From NCBI RefSeq assembly GCF_013409575.1, contig NZ_JACCCY010000008.1, positions 1 through 55,681 of the forward strand: a stretch of DNA of 55,681 nucleotides, given 5' to 3'. The translations under genes and the position numbers were made by a program. Shown piece after piece: positions 43,911 through 52,256 of the stretch. The stretch comes from Macellibacteroides fermentans. GTDB taxonomy: Bacteria; Bacteroidota; Bacteroidia; Bacteroidales; Tannerellaceae. The stretch's first letter is position 1. Every line of letters starts with the position of its first letter. The notes under the pieces are model-generated. The model saw only the letters and a list, made by a program, of their open reading frames with translations, did no database searches and was not told the DNA's origin.

Positions 43911-44534
43911 ATGAATCAGAAATATCCATCTGCGTTACTCGAGAACGCAGTAAATGAATTGTCAAGTTTGCCGGGAGTGGGGCGGAAGACCGCTTTACGT
44001 CTGGCTCTCTATATCTTACGGCGCGATGTAGCCTATGCCGAAGGATTTGCTTCGGCTCTGTTGAACCTGCGTAAAGAGGTGAAGTATTGCAAGGTATGCC
44101 ATAATATCTGCGACGACGAGATGTGCGGTATCTGTGCCGATCCGCAACGGGATCATTCCCTGGTCTGCGTGGTGGAGAACATCAAAGAGGTGATGGCTAT
44201 CGAAAATACCGGTCAGTTCCGGGGCGTGTACCACGTGTTGGGAGGCATTATTTCGCCCATCGAAGGAATTGGACCCGGCGATCTGCAGATAGCCAGTCTG
44301 GTTGATCGTGTGGCCGCCGGTGATGTAAAGGAGGTTGTTATGGCGCTGAGTACCACCATGGAAGGCGATACCACCAACTTCTTTATCTACCGCAAATTGT
44401 CGCCCTACCAGATCAACGTATCTGTGATAGCCCGGGGAGTTTCCATCGGCGACGAGATCGAGTATGCCGACGAGATCACGCTGGGACGGTCTATCGTTAA
44501 CCGTACAAGCTTTAACGATTCTATCAAAATCTAA
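43911..44534 (+). CDS. recR: Recombination mediator RecR
   Basis: RecR works with RecF/RecO to load RecA on gapped DNA. The 207 residues have an N-terminal helix-hairpin-helix ([20 protein letters not shown]), a C4 zinc finger ([16 protein letters not shown], about 57-72), and a Toprim domain with [12 protein letters not shown] and the conserved GRYHVLGGxxSP-like [18 protein letters not shown]. The C-terminal Walker-like block is present. It heads an operon with two genes: 9 bp before the glycosyltransferase and 20 bp from that to the acetyltransferase. Confidence 0.96.
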   Translation: MNQKYPSALLENAVNELSSLPGVGRKTALRLALYILRRDVAYAEGFASALLNLRKEVKYCKVCHNICDDEMCGICADPQRDHSLVCVVENIKEVMAIENTGQFRGVYHVLGGIISPIEGIGPGDLQIASLVDRVAAGDVKEVVMALSTTMEGDTTNFFIYRKLSPYQINVSVIARGVSIGDEIEYADEITLGRSIVNRTSFNDSIKI

Positions 44535-44543
44535 AAACAAAAC

Positions 44544-45719
44544 ATGGAAGAGATAACACTATCGGTTGTAATCGTAAATTACAATGTAAAATATTTTTTG
44601 GAACAATGCCTCTATTCCCTTCGTGCCGCCCTGCAGGGCATGGAAGCCGAAGTCTTTGTGGTAGACAATAACTCCACCGACGGATCGGTGGCCTACCTCA
44701 AACCCAATTTCCCCGAGGTTACCTTTATCGAAAACAGCGACAACCCCGGCTTTGCCAAAGCCAACAACCAGGCCATCCGTCTGGCTAAGGGAAAATATAT
44801 CCTGCTGCTTAACCCCGATACCGTTATTGGTGAAGACAGTATACGTTCCTTGTGTTATTTCCTCGAAGAGAAACCCAAGGCCGGTGCTCTGGGCGTTAAA
44901 ATGATAGATGGAAACGGTGTCTTCCTGCCCGAATCCAAGCGCAGCTTTCCCACACCCTGGGTATCGTTCTGCAAAATGTTCGGTCTGTCTAAGTTGTTTC
45001 CCAAAAATCCACGCTTTGCCAAGTACAGTCTGCCGTATCTCAATCCCGATGCCCGACACAAGGTAGATGTGCTGGCCGGTGCTTTTATGCTGATCCGGAA
45101 GGAGGCTTTGGATAAAGCCGGACTGCTGGACGAAGATTTCTTTATGTACGGCGAGGATATCGATCTTTCGTACCGTCTTAAATTGGCCGGATACAAGAAT
45201 TATTACATGCCCGAACGAATCCTGCACTACAAAGGCGAAAGTACCAGCAAGGGCAACATTAAATATGTAAAGATATTCTACGGAGCCATGCTCATCTTTT
45301 ACCGGAAGCATTATTCCGGAGCCGGAAAGCTGTTCTCCCTCTTGATTCGCCTGGCCGTGTGGTTTCGGGCGTTGCTGGACCTGGTGTTTCATACGTCGGC
45401 CAACAAAAAAACAAAGTCATCCTGCAGGCGTCTGCTTATTCTTAGCAGTGAAATGTCGCTCGAAACTGTGCGAACCGCCTGTTTGAAACAGATACCGAAC
45501 CTCGAATTTGTAAATCACTGGAACCTCGACGAGCACCGGGTGATGGACTGTATCAACCGAAGCAACCGGATGAAGGGATTTACAGACATCGCCTTCTGTT
45601 ACAATGATGTACGATTTGAACAACTCCTGCTGTTGATGGATAAGATGCCCGACAAGCATATTACCTATCATATCTACAACAAAAAGAGCGGCGTGCTGGT
45701 CTCGCCCGGTAAAAAATAA
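44544..45719 (+). CDS. Family 2 glycosyltransferase
   Basis: GT-A-fold enzyme expected to add a sugar from a nucleotide-sugar to a glycan, probably in cell-envelope polysaccharide synthesis. The N-terminal 250 residues contain VVIVNYNVKYFLEQCL, VVDNNSTDGS (nucleotide binding), NPGFAKANNQAI, LLLNPDTV (DxD-like) and GEDIDLSYRLKLAGYK (catalytic acid region). The C-terminal 140 residues hold one hydrophobic stretch (LIRLAVWFRALLDLVF) that could anchor it to the membrane, and a unique tail. It is the second gene of the recR operon. Confidence 0.9.
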   Translation: MEEITLSVVIVNYNVKYFLEQCLYSLRAALQGMEAEVFVVDNNSTDGSVAYLKPNFPEVTFIENSDNPGFAKANNQAIRLAKGKYILLLNPDTVIGEDSIRSLCYFLEEKPKAGALGVKMIDGNGVFLPESKRSFPTPWVSFCKMFGLSKLFPKNPRFAKYSLPYLNPDARHKVDVLAGAFMLIRKEALDKAGLLDEDFFMYGEDIDLSYRLKLAGYKNYYMPERILHYKGESTSKGNIKYVKIFYGAMLIFYRKHYSGAGKLFSLLIRLAVWFRALLDLVFHTSANKKTKSSCRRLLILSSEMSLETVRTACLKQIPNLEFVNHWNLDEHRVMDCINRSNRMKGFTDIAFCYNDVRFEQLLLLMDKMPDKHITYHIYNKKSGVLVSPGKK

Positions 45720-45739
45720 CAGATAAAAACAGGTTGGAT

Positions 45740-46273
45740 ATGAAGCTATTGGAAAATGAACGAATCATCCTGAGGGCCCTCGAGCCCGAAGACCTTGACG
45801 TGCTCTATCGTTGGGAGAATGATGCCTCATTGTGGCAACACGGCAACACCCTGACACCCTTTTCACGCTATGTGCTGAAGGAGTACATAGCCAGTGCACA
45901 CCAGGATATCTATACCACCGGTCAGCTTCGCCTCATGATTCAATCGCGGCAGACCGGCGAAGCTGTGGGTACCATCGATCTGTTCGATGTAGATCCGCAT
46001 CACCGCCGTTGCGGAATAGGTGTGTTGGTAGACCCGGCCTACCGTCGTAAGGGATATGCCGGCGAGGCCTTGTCGCTTGTGCTATCCTACGCCTTCTCCT
46101 TTCTTAAACTCAAACAGGTGTATGCCCATGTGCCCGTAAACAACGAAGCCAGCGTTAAGCTGTTCACCCTTGCCGGCTTTAAGATAGCCGGACGATTGGT
46201 GCAATGGATCAGTACACCAGACGGATTTGCCGATGTATACCTGATGCAATACGTGTTTGCGGAAACGAATTAA
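45740..46273 (+). CDS. GNAT-family N-acetyltransferase
   Basis: A 177-residue acyl-CoA-dependent acetyltransferase of the RimJ/RimL-like group. I start at the ATG 45740; a TTG two codons upstream is less likely. It opens ENERIILRALEPEDLDVLYRWEND. The acetyl-CoA-binding motif is RRCGIGVLVDPAYRRKGYAGEAL (Q/RxxGxG/A-type, about 91-113), and the C-terminal YAHVPVNNEASVKLFTLAGFKIAG block is complete. The substrate is not predictable. Third gene of the recR operon. Confidence 0.9.
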   Translation: MKLLENERIILRALEPEDLDVLYRWENDASLWQHGNTLTPFSRYVLKEYIASAHQDIYTTGQLRLMIQSRQTGEAVGTIDLFDVDPHHRRCGIGVLVDPAYRRKGYAGEALSLVLSYAFSFLKLKQVYAHVPVNNEASVKLFTLAGFKIAGRLVQWISTPDGFADVYLMQYVFAETN

Positions 46274-46294
46274 CGGCGGATAACTTATCCGCCG
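46274..46294. terminator. Palindrome directly after the acetyltransferase stop
   Basis: CGGCGGATAA and TTATCCGCCG around a single C (46284), starting at the base after the stop codon. It is GC-rich, lies between convergent genes and has no T-run, so the terminator function is likely but not certain. Confidence 0.6.
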
Positions 46295-46303
46295 GTGAGG
46301 TGA

Positions 46304-46900
46304 CTAATTAAGAAAAGGATCTTTGGGGAAATTGGACCATGTTTTGTAGCGTCCACCCAGTCCGGATAACGAAGCTTTCCAGAAAGACTCGTCCTCCGCA
46401 AGCATCACCTTGTTGCAGGACGATTCTCCAACTACCCAAGCATCCTGGTTAATCTCGGTACTAAGCTGATTCTCGGTCCATCCCGAGTACCCTAAAAAGA
46501 ACTTTACTTTGCCCTCCAGCTTGTGACCAGCCAGAATGTAACGCTTCAACGCATCAAAGTCGCCACCCATATAAAGTCCTTTACTGAATTCCACCGCTTC
46601 GGGAATAAGCGTGTCACCTAATGAATGTATAAAAAATAAACGGTCCGAAGCCACCGGTCCCCCTAAATAAACCGGGATATCCGGCAGGTTCTCAAACTCA
46701 GGAATCACCCTGTTCAGCTTCATTTCCAGCTTTTTATTCAGCACGAAGCCCATGGAGCCCTTTTTATCGTGCTCCACCAATAAAACAACCGAACGCTGAA
46801 AGTAAGCATCCTGCAGGAAAGGTTCCGAGATCAGTATATGCCCCTTTTCAGGAAGTACGTTGTTGTGAGTAATCTTGAATATGTTGTTATATTGTGCCAT
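46304..46900 (-). CDS. YqgE/AlgH family protein
   Basis: A conserved cytoplasmic protein of 198 residues; AlgH-type proteins have no proven activity. Landmarks are GHILISEPFLQDAYFQRSVVLLVEHDKKGSMGFVLNK near the start, PVYLGGPVASDRLFFIH, and FFLGYSGWTENQLSTEI. The length and blocks match the family fully. It is transcribed away from the aminotransferase, 117 bp apart, and has its own upstream AT-rich spacer. Confidence 0.93.
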   Translation of the reverse strand: MAQYNNIFKITHNNVLPEKGHILISEPFLQDAYFQRSVVLLVEHDKKGSMGFVLNKKLEMKLNRVIPEFENLPDIPVYLGGPVASDRLFFIHSLGDTLIPEAVEFSKGLYMGGDFDALKRYILAGHKLEGKVKFFLGYSGWTENQLSTEINQDAWVVGESSCNKVMLAEDESFWKASLSGLGGRYKTWSNFPKDPFLN

Positions 46901-47017
46901 ACCTGTGAAGTCGTTTGGTTAGAAAAACAGCGACAATATAAAACAAAAAGTTGGACGAAACAAATATATTACACCGGCATACCTGTTAAAGAAGTGTTAA
47001 GGTATGCCGGTAAATAG

Positions 47018-48334
47018 TTAATTATGAGCACGATTGGCTTTAAATATTTTCAAACGCTCTTCAAGCAGAGCATATTGATGATCCTTGATGAACGAAGTAC
47101 AAGCTCTCAATCCCTGCTGATTACTACCCGTTGTACTTAACGAAATTGCACTGATTCCGTAATACATAAGTTCTTCCATCAATTCGGAGCCGGTCATACC
47201 CGGATACCCGATTGTAAAATAGAAACCATCGGCAATCGGTTCGGACAAATCCTGATCGTATACAATGGTAAAACCATAATCGGTAAAGATCTTTTTAAGC
47301 TTGGCCGCCCTTCTGCCATACTCTTTCACGTCGGACACAAAATCGAAGGAGCCGTCGGATGCTGCTTTAAACATAGCCGCCAACGCATACTGAGCCGAGT
47401 GACTTGTACCGGACGACAGCGCATAAAGTACCCTGTGTATGTATACCGTACCAAAGGTGCCACCTCCGTAACGCTGGGTAAGTCCGGGGTAGGAGCGATG
47501 ATATAATTTGTTGGATATGGCGGTTACACCGATACGCTGACCTGCATAGCTGAACGCTTTGGACCCAGAGATCTGTAAAACATAATTATCCGTATAGCGT
47601 GCTACCGTAGCCTGATAAGGAGCCTCGAAAGGCACCCCGAGGGGTTTGCGGAAATCCATGGCAAAGTAGGCCAGATCTTCAATCACGATCACATCATACT
47701 TATTGGCCATTTCGCCAATGATCTGCAGCTCTTCCTCTGTAAGACAGAACCAGGCTGGATTGTTTGGATTCGAATAGATCATCGAAGCAATGTTACCTTT
47801 ACTCAGGTACGACTCCAGCACCTCGCGCAACTTCTTGCCGCGGCATTCGTAAACGTCGAACGATTCGTACTTATAGCCCATCACCGCAATCTGTTGCTTT
47901 TGCACCGGAAATCCCGGATCAATAAACAAGATGGTATCCTTGCCCGGTGTGCACTGTCCGCTTACCAGAAAAGAGGCGTACGTACCCTGCATGGAACCGG
48001 TAACAGGCACACACCCTTCGGCTGCCACATCAATATTTATAAAAGCCTTAATAAATCGTGAAGCCTCCTCTTTCAGCTCGGGCAAACCATTTATATTAGG
48101 GTATATGGAGGCAGCACCTGCCTGAAGCGCTTTAATTTCTGCTTCTACACCTACTTTGGCGGCCGGCAGTCCCGGAACCCCCATCTCCATATGAATAAAT
48201 TCTGTTTTAGTAAGTTGTTCCAATTGATTGGAAATCGCAACCACCTCACGTATAGTAGCTTTACCAAAATCGGGCAACCCGTATCCTTCAATCACTTTAC
48301 GTGCGGTTTGGTAATCAACAGGCGTATTTTTCAT
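47018..48334 (-). CDS. PLP-dependent aminotransferase, class I/II
   Basis: Cytoplasmic fold-type I transaminase, 438 residues. Family features in order: YPNINGLPELKEEASRF, PVTGSMQGTYASFL, YSNPNNPAWFCLTEEEL (substrate-binding Asn-Pro), VIEDLAYFAM (PLP-pyridine Asp) and the Schiff-base Lys in QISGSKAFSYAGQRIGV (about 254). A C-terminal Arg in QQGLRACTSF should bind the substrate carboxylate. The exact amino acid cannot be assigned; the long insert and the 'YGGGTFGTVYIHRVLYALSSG'-like region are unusual among AspC-type enzymes. It is single, with a -7 box 23 bp upstream of the ATG. Confidence 0.9.
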   Translation of the reverse strand: MKNTPVDYQTARKVIEGYGLPDFGKATIREVVAISNQLEQLTKTEFIHMEMGVPGLPAAKVGVEAEIKALQAGAASIYPNINGLPELKEEASRFIKAFINIDVAAEGCVPVTGSMQGTYASFLVSGQCTPGKDTILFIDPGFPVQKQQIAVMGYKYESFDVYECRGKKLREVLESYLSKGNIASMIYSNPNNPAWFCLTEEELQIIGEMANKYDVIVIEDLAYFAMDFRKPLGVPFEAPYQATVARYTDNYVLQISGSKAFSYAGQRIGVTAISNKLYHRSYPGLTQRYGGGTFGTVYIHRVLYALSSGTSHSAQYALAAMFKAASDGSFDFVSDVKEYGRRAAKLKKIFTDYGFTIVYDQDLSEPIADGFYFTIGYPGMTGSELMEELMYYGISAISLSTTGSNQQGLRACTSFIKDHQYALLEERLKIFKANRAHN

Positions 48335-48356
48335 GCTTAATCATTTAATGTTTCCT

Positions 48357-48365
48357 GCAAAAGTA
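48357..48365 (-). promoter_or_regulatory. -7 box of the aminotransferase gene
   Basis: On the minus strand TACTTTTGC fits TAnnTTTG, 23 bp before the ATG; the -33 element is not clear. Confidence 0.5.
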
Positions 48366-48406
48366 AAAAAAATAATTGTTAGATTTAAAAAAAGTCTTTC
48401 AAAGTA

Positions 48407-48437
48407 TTGCGAATTCAAAAAAAGCCCCTATCTTTGC
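48407..48437 (+). promoter_or_regulatory. Promoter of tRNA-Asp
   Basis: TTG (48407-48409), a 19-bp spacer and TATCTTTGC (48429-48437). Confidence 0.75.
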
Positions 48438-48478
48438 ATCGCATTTGAGAGAAAGTGCAACACGAAAACAAAAAAAAT

Positions 48479-48555
48479 GGTTCGGTAGTTCAGTTGGTTA
48501 GAATACATGCCTGTCACGCATGGGGTCGCGGGTTCGAGTCCCGTCCGGACCGCCA
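48479..48555 (+). tRNA. tRNA-Asp (anticodon GTC)
   Basis: Full cloverleaf: acceptor GGTTCGG/CCGGACC, D-stem GTTC/GAAT, anticodon stem CATGC/GCATG with loop CTGTCAC, T-arm GCGGG-TTCGAGT-CCCGT, discriminator G and an encoded CCA (48553-48555). Its 3' part is the probable attachment site of the element that follows. Confidence 0.95.
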
Positions 48556-48614
48556 AGAAAAGGAAATTTGAAATACAATGTTGGAAGCGTTGAAAAACAG
48601 TCAGTTAGGATTTC

Positions 48615-48635
48615 CTAACCTAAACTGTACCCCCT
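48615..48635 (+). repeat. GTACCCCC repeat, direct copy 1
   Basis: A 21-bp word (core AACTGTACCCCCT) that occurs again without mismatch at 48836-48856, 221 bp away. Confidence 0.9.
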
Positions 48636-48744
48636 AAGAGAAATCGAAAGGATAAAACGCTAAAAGAAAGCAAATTAACCTACAAAGGTGGCTTTCCCGT
48701 CCATACCGCAGAGAGCCTACGACAAGAGGCGCCAAAAGAAAGAC

Positions 48745-48783
48745 AAGCCCTTCATATTCAGTGAATATGAGGGGCTTTTTTTG
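48745..48783 (+). terminator. Strong intrinsic terminator after tRNA-Asp
   Basis: AAGCCCTTCATATTC (48745-48759) pairs with GAATATGAGGGGCTT (48763-48777), one G-U, loop AGT, followed by seven T. It probably ends readthrough from the tRNA before the integrase. Confidence 0.9.
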
Positions 48784-48835
48784 TTTATCATGTCTTGGTC
48801 TAAAGCCAAGAAAAAGACGAAAAAAGACAAAGCAG

Positions 48836-48909
48836 CTAACCTAAACTGTACCCCCTTTCCGAAAAAACGCAAGGGGGTACAGTAATTCGAAGCGAAGGGG
48901 GTACAGTTT
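48836..48909. repeat. Cluster of GTACCCCC repeats with 13-bp hairpin
   Basis: Direct copy 2 (48836-48856) contains ACTGTACCCCCTT (48845-48857), which is perfectly complementary to AAGGGGGTACAGT (48871-48883); loop 13 nt. A further inverted copy AAGGGGGTACAGT (48895-48907) follows 24 bp later. Four copies thus lie between the tRNA and the integrase gene. Confidence 0.9.
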
Positions 48910-49006
48910 GGTCAAAATTGGCAGCGTATTGTCCTGATTTGGCATAGTGCATAAAATTCATTTTTAGATAGTTATCGGTAATTTTGTAACATTAAAAAAT
49001 GAGTTT

Positions 49007-50455
49007 ATGAAAAGTACATTTCGCATTCTTTTCTATGTAAAGAAAGACAAAAAAAGAGCAGACGGCACTTATCCTATCATGTGCCGTATTACCATCGACG
49101 GAGAACCAAGCCGTTTTAACACAAAAGTAAATGTCAATCCCAATATCTGGGACGCAAAAGCCGGTATCGCTATCGGCAAATCTAATGAAGCTGTTGAAGT
49201 CAATGCCTTATTGAATACTATAAAAACAAGTATTCATAATGTGTATCATGAGTTACAGACAAAGGAAAACAATGTAAATGCCGAAAGAGTTAAGAATCTC
49301 TTTCTCGGCATTGAAGTAAAACATCAGACTGTACTCGAACTTTTTCAACGCCATAATGATGATATTGCCAAATTAGTTGGTATAAGCAAATCCAAAGAAA
49401 CACTCCAAAAATATGTAGTAGCCTATAAACGAATGGCTGACTTTATAAAGGAGTATTATAATGTATCAGACATTTCTTTAAAAGAGGTGAATCATATGTT
49501 CCTGCACAACTTTGAAATTTACCTGATGACTTCCTGTAACTGTAAAGAGAATACTACCGCAAAATTTCTGCAACGTTTCCGTACAATTATCATCATGGCA
49601 AAAAATAATGGTTGGATACACATTGATCCGTTTGCCAATTTTAAGATACGCTTCAAGAAGACAGATCGTGGCTACTTGACACAGCAAGAAATTGATATAA
49701 TTATGCGAAAGAAATTTGCTTCCGAACGCCTTGAACGAGTACGGGATATATTTATTTTCAGTTGCTTCACGGGGCTTGCCTACATAGATGTAAAGAACTT
49801 ACGCAACTCTAACATCCGAACTTCTTTTGATGATGGATTATGGATTATGGGTAAACGGGAGAAAACTGGTGTTAATTACAACGTCCCTTTGCTTGATGTT
49901 CCAAAGCAAATTATAGATAAGTATTCTGGAAAATTACCGGATGATAAAGTTCTTCCGGTTATGAGCAATCAAAAGATGAATGAATACTTGAAGGAAATCG
50001 GAACAGTGTGCGGTATTGATAAAAATTTGAGCTATCACCTTGCAAGACATACATTTGCAACCCTTACCTTGACCAAAGGGGTATCTATCGAAAGCGTATC
50101 AAAGATGTTAGGGCATACCAATATCAAAACTACCCAAATTTACGCAAGAATCACAGATGTCAAGGTCAGCAATGACATGGCTTCATTTGCTGAAAAACTG
50201 GAAGAGAAAAAGATTAAATCTAAATCTAACTTGGATAAACATTTTGAGTGTCTTTCTTTGGGTGAGAAAATGGCATTATTCAATCTTCCAATTACTCTAT
50301 CAAATGATCCTGAAAGAGTGAAACGCATATCTATGATGTGGCACAGTCTTTCAGAGGAAGAAAAATTTTCTCTTTGGGCGAATACATTTGAGAAAGAAGA
50401 AGCATTTTCATTCAAACCGATGATGAAAGTACAAAAAATAGCTGTAAATCAATAA
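49007..50455 (+). CDS. Tyrosine recombinase/integrase (IntDOT-like)
   Basis: Site-specific recombinase of 482 residues that should integrate and excise the element at tRNA-Asp. The N-terminal arm-binding part (FRILFYVKKDKKRADGTYPIMCRITIDG) and a SAM-like core-binding domain (about 105-215) precede the catalytic domain. Catalytic residues: Lys286, His344-x-x-Arg347 (SYHLARH), His370 (MLGH) and the nucleophile Tyr379 (TTQIYAR). The usual first Arg is replaced by Ala258 in FTGLAYIDV; IntDOT of CTnDOT also lacks this Arg (Ser there). A C-terminal tail of about 95 residues follows. The next gene begins 11 bp downstream. Confidence 0.93.
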   Translation: MKSTFRILFYVKKDKKRADGTYPIMCRITIDGEPSRFNTKVNVNPNIWDAKAGIAIGKSNEAVEVNALLNTIKTSIHNVYHELQTKENNVNAERVKNLFLGIEVKHQTVLELFQRHNDDIAKLVGISKSKETLQKYVVAYKRMADFIKEYYNVSDISLKEVNHMFLHNFEIYLMTSCNCKENTTAKFLQRFRTIIIMAKNNGWIHIDPFANFKIRFKKTDRGYLTQQEIDIIMRKKFASERLERVRDIFIFSCFTGLAYIDVKNLRNSNIRTSFDDGLWIMGKREKTGVNYNVPLLDVPKQIIDKYSGKLPDDKVLPVMSNQKMNEYLKEIGTVCGIDKNLSYHLARHTFATLTLTKGVSIESVSKMLGHTNIKTTQIYARITDVKVSNDMASFAEKLEEKKIKSKSNLDKHFECLSLGEKMALFNLPITLSNDPERVKRISMMWHSLSEEEKFSLWANTFEKEEAFSFKPMMKVQKIAVNQ

Positions 50456-50466
50456 ATCACAATATC

Positions 50467-50979
50467 ATGGAACTACAAATCATACAAAGTAAGATTTATG
50501 AAATCAGAGGGATGCGTGTCCTTTTGGATTTTGATTTAGCAGAAATGTATCAAGTAGAAACAAAAAATCTGAAACGTGCTGTAAGGCGTAATATAGAACG
50601 CTTCCCGGAGGATTTTATGTTTGAACTAACTGATAGTGAGAACGAAGACTTGAGGTGCAATTTTGGCACCTCAAGTTGGGGCGGTAGCCGTTATCCCCCA
50701 TTCGCATTTTCTGAACAAGGGGTCGCCCAACTCTCGAGCGTACTCAACAGTTCTTTGGCAATTCAAGTCAATATCTCTATTATCAGAGCTTTCGTAACTT
50801 TGCGCCAATACGCACTCGGTTATGCAGAACTAAACCGTAAATTAGAGGATTTTATGATAGAAACCAATATGCAGTTCAGCGATATTTATCAGGTTCTCAC
50901 CGAACTGGCTTCACAAAAGGAGCAGGAAAATAAGCCTCGCAGGCGAATAGGCTTTAATATTCAACACGATAAAGAATAG
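50467..50979 (+). CDS. ORF6N-domain protein
   Basis: A 170-residue protein with the ORF6N DNA-binding domain at the N-terminus (IYEIRGMRVLLDFDLAEMYQVETKNLKRAVRRNIERFPEDFMFELT, about 11-56), common in phage antirepressors and mobile elements. The block FAFSEQGVAQLSSVLNS and a predicted helical tail (about 120-165) complete it. Its role here is not known; regulation of the element or of a prophage-like switch is plausible. It lies 11 bp after the integrase gene and 7 bp before the RhuM-like gene, so the three form an operon. Confidence 0.88.
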   Translation: MELQIIQSKIYEIRGMRVLLDFDLAEMYQVETKNLKRAVRRNIERFPEDFMFELTDSENEDLRCNFGTSSWGGSRYPPFAFSEQGVAQLSSVLNSSLAIQVNISIIRAFVTLRQYALGYAELNRKLEDFMIETNMQFSDIYQVLTELASQKEQENKPRRRIGFNIQHDKE

Positions 50980-50986
50980 CAAAATT

Positions 50987-51406
50987 ATGGAACGAGGATA
51001 TATCAGAATCAAAGAAAACAACGAAAATCAGCTAATTATCGAAGCAAAACTCGTAAATTGCACCCTGTGGATGACTAAGCACGAGATAGCTGATTTGTTC
51101 AACGTATTTGTAAATACAGTCGGTAATAATCTGCGGTCTATATTCAAATCGGGTTTATTGCGAGAAGAAGACGTAACCCGAATACACAAATACGGGCATA
51201 ACGGTCGCCAAAGCGAGACGACATTATATAATATGGAAGTACTGATTTTTGTCAGTTATCGCATCGCGTCTTATGAAGCGAAAGCGTTCAGGGAATGGGT
51301 TATGAAAGCACTAACCGAATATACCCGGACGAAACCCAGAAAAGAAACAGAGGTTTTGATTGTATATAACCTATCATCAAAACTATTTGATATTTCATTG
51401 AATTAA
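50987..51406 (+). CDS. RhuM-like DNA-binding protein (short form)
   Basis: A 139-residue protein that resembles the N-terminal part of virulence-island RhuM proteins: ENNENQLIIEAKLVNCTLWMTKHEIADLFNVFVNTVGNNLRSIFKSGLLREEDVTRIHKYG, then a segment with VLIFVSYRIASYEAKAFREWVMKALTEY. Canonical RhuM proteins are more than twice as long, so this is a short member or a truncated gene. The C-terminus (TEVLIVYNLSSKLFDISLN) is atypical. It may be helix-turn-helix in nature; function unknown. Third gene after the integrase. Confidence 0.7.
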   Translation: MERGYIRIKENNENQLIIEAKLVNCTLWMTKHEIADLFNVFVNTVGNNLRSIFKSGLLREEDVTRIHKYGHNGRQSETTLYNMEVLIFVSYRIASYEAKAFREWVMKALTEYTRTKPRKETEVLIVYNLSSKLFDISLN

Positions 51407-51431
51407 GTCAAACTATTAATACATAGGCATT

Positions 51432-51956
51432 ATGAAAAATGTATTTTATTTATTAATCGCGGTTTTGTTGGTCGCCTGCGGTGGCTCAAATAGCAATAGC
51501 ATCTACGAAAAAACGATTAGCGAATCATTGCTAAAAGGAAGCTCTGCTTCCGACCTAAACTTCAAGATTATTGAGTTAAACGAACAAGGCAAAATAACAG
51601 TTGCCGACAGTATCGCTTTCCTTACTGACGAATTTCGGAAGGATAAAGAACTTATTGTTAAACGTATCGAACTGGCTAAGGAAATGACCTCTGATTTGCG
51701 GGCGAATACTAAGCTCAAAAGTGAAGTTGATAAATACGACGATGACATTGTAGTAATGAACAACCGTATCGACTCGCTTAAAAATCTTACTCCTGATAAC
51801 CTGCAAGGGTATGAAAGCAGAAGTGCGGATGATGCCCTCGCCGTAATTGTTCGATGTAAATATTCGCTTACTATCGGCGGAAAGGCTGTTGAAGAAACAT
51901 TCGATTTTTATCTATCTCCCGATGGCAAAAAACTTTATGGTAAAAAGAGAATTTAA
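51432..51956 (+). CDS. Uncharacterised lipoprotein
   Basis: A 174-residue protein with a short signal and lipobox LLVACG (Cys16). The middle part (60-120) is highly charged and helical (SIAFLTDEFRKDKELIVKRIELAKEM, then KLKSEVDKYDDDIVVMNNRIDSLKNL), a likely coiled coil. The last 40 residues (LAVIVRCKYSLTIGGKAVEETFDFYLSPDGKKLYG) look like a small beta domain. I do not recognise the family. It is codirectional with the integrase group, 25 bp after the RhuM-like gene, and is followed by a terminator. Such lipoproteins are usual cargo of Bacteroidetes elements. Confidence 0.75.
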   Translation: MKNVFYLLIAVLLVACGGSNSNSIYEKTISESLLKGSSASDLNFKIIELNEQGKITVADSIAFLTDEFRKDKELIVKRIELAKEMTSDLRANTKLKSEVDKYDDDIVVMNNRIDSLKNLTPDNLQGYESRSADDALAVIVRCKYSLTIGGKAVEETFDFYLSPDGKKLYGKKRI

Positions 51957-51978
51957 ACGATACTTGTAAACAGACCAA

Positions 51979-52013
51979 AAGCCTATTTCTTCATTGAGAT
52001 AGGCTTTTTCTTT
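51979..52013 (+). terminator. Intrinsic terminator after the integrase gene group
   Basis: AAGCCTAT (51979-51986) pairs with ATAGGCTT (51999-52006), followed by TTTCTTT. Confidence 0.8.
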
Positions 52014-52256
52014 ATCGCACCTGCAACACTCTTTGTGTTTCCGTTTCGTTTGCGTAATCTTCTTGTCTGCCACGCTTCGCCGGGCAGGAAGTTACGAGAA
52101 CTGCACTCACACATCAAAGAAAGTTTCGGTAGGAAAACACAAGCATACTCTTTTGAAGCGTATCGTACCCTTGTAAAGATTGTTTTGTCGGAACAATGTA
52201 TTTAGACGGTTTTTATTTTCACGCAATTATGCTTGAAGCACATAATCTTCCCCGTT
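52014..52256. other. Noncoding spacer before umuC
   Basis: No gene seen. It contains the hairpin CTGCC/GGGCAG at about 52075-52090 and lies at the 3' end of umuC, so it may hold its terminator. Confidence 0.4.

Noticed and set aside
48688-48885. A 65-codon frame spanning the terminator after tRNA-Asp and repeat copy 2
   Set aside because: It crosses a strong terminator and the repeat cluster, has a Lys-rich sequence of low complexity and no ribosome-binding site.
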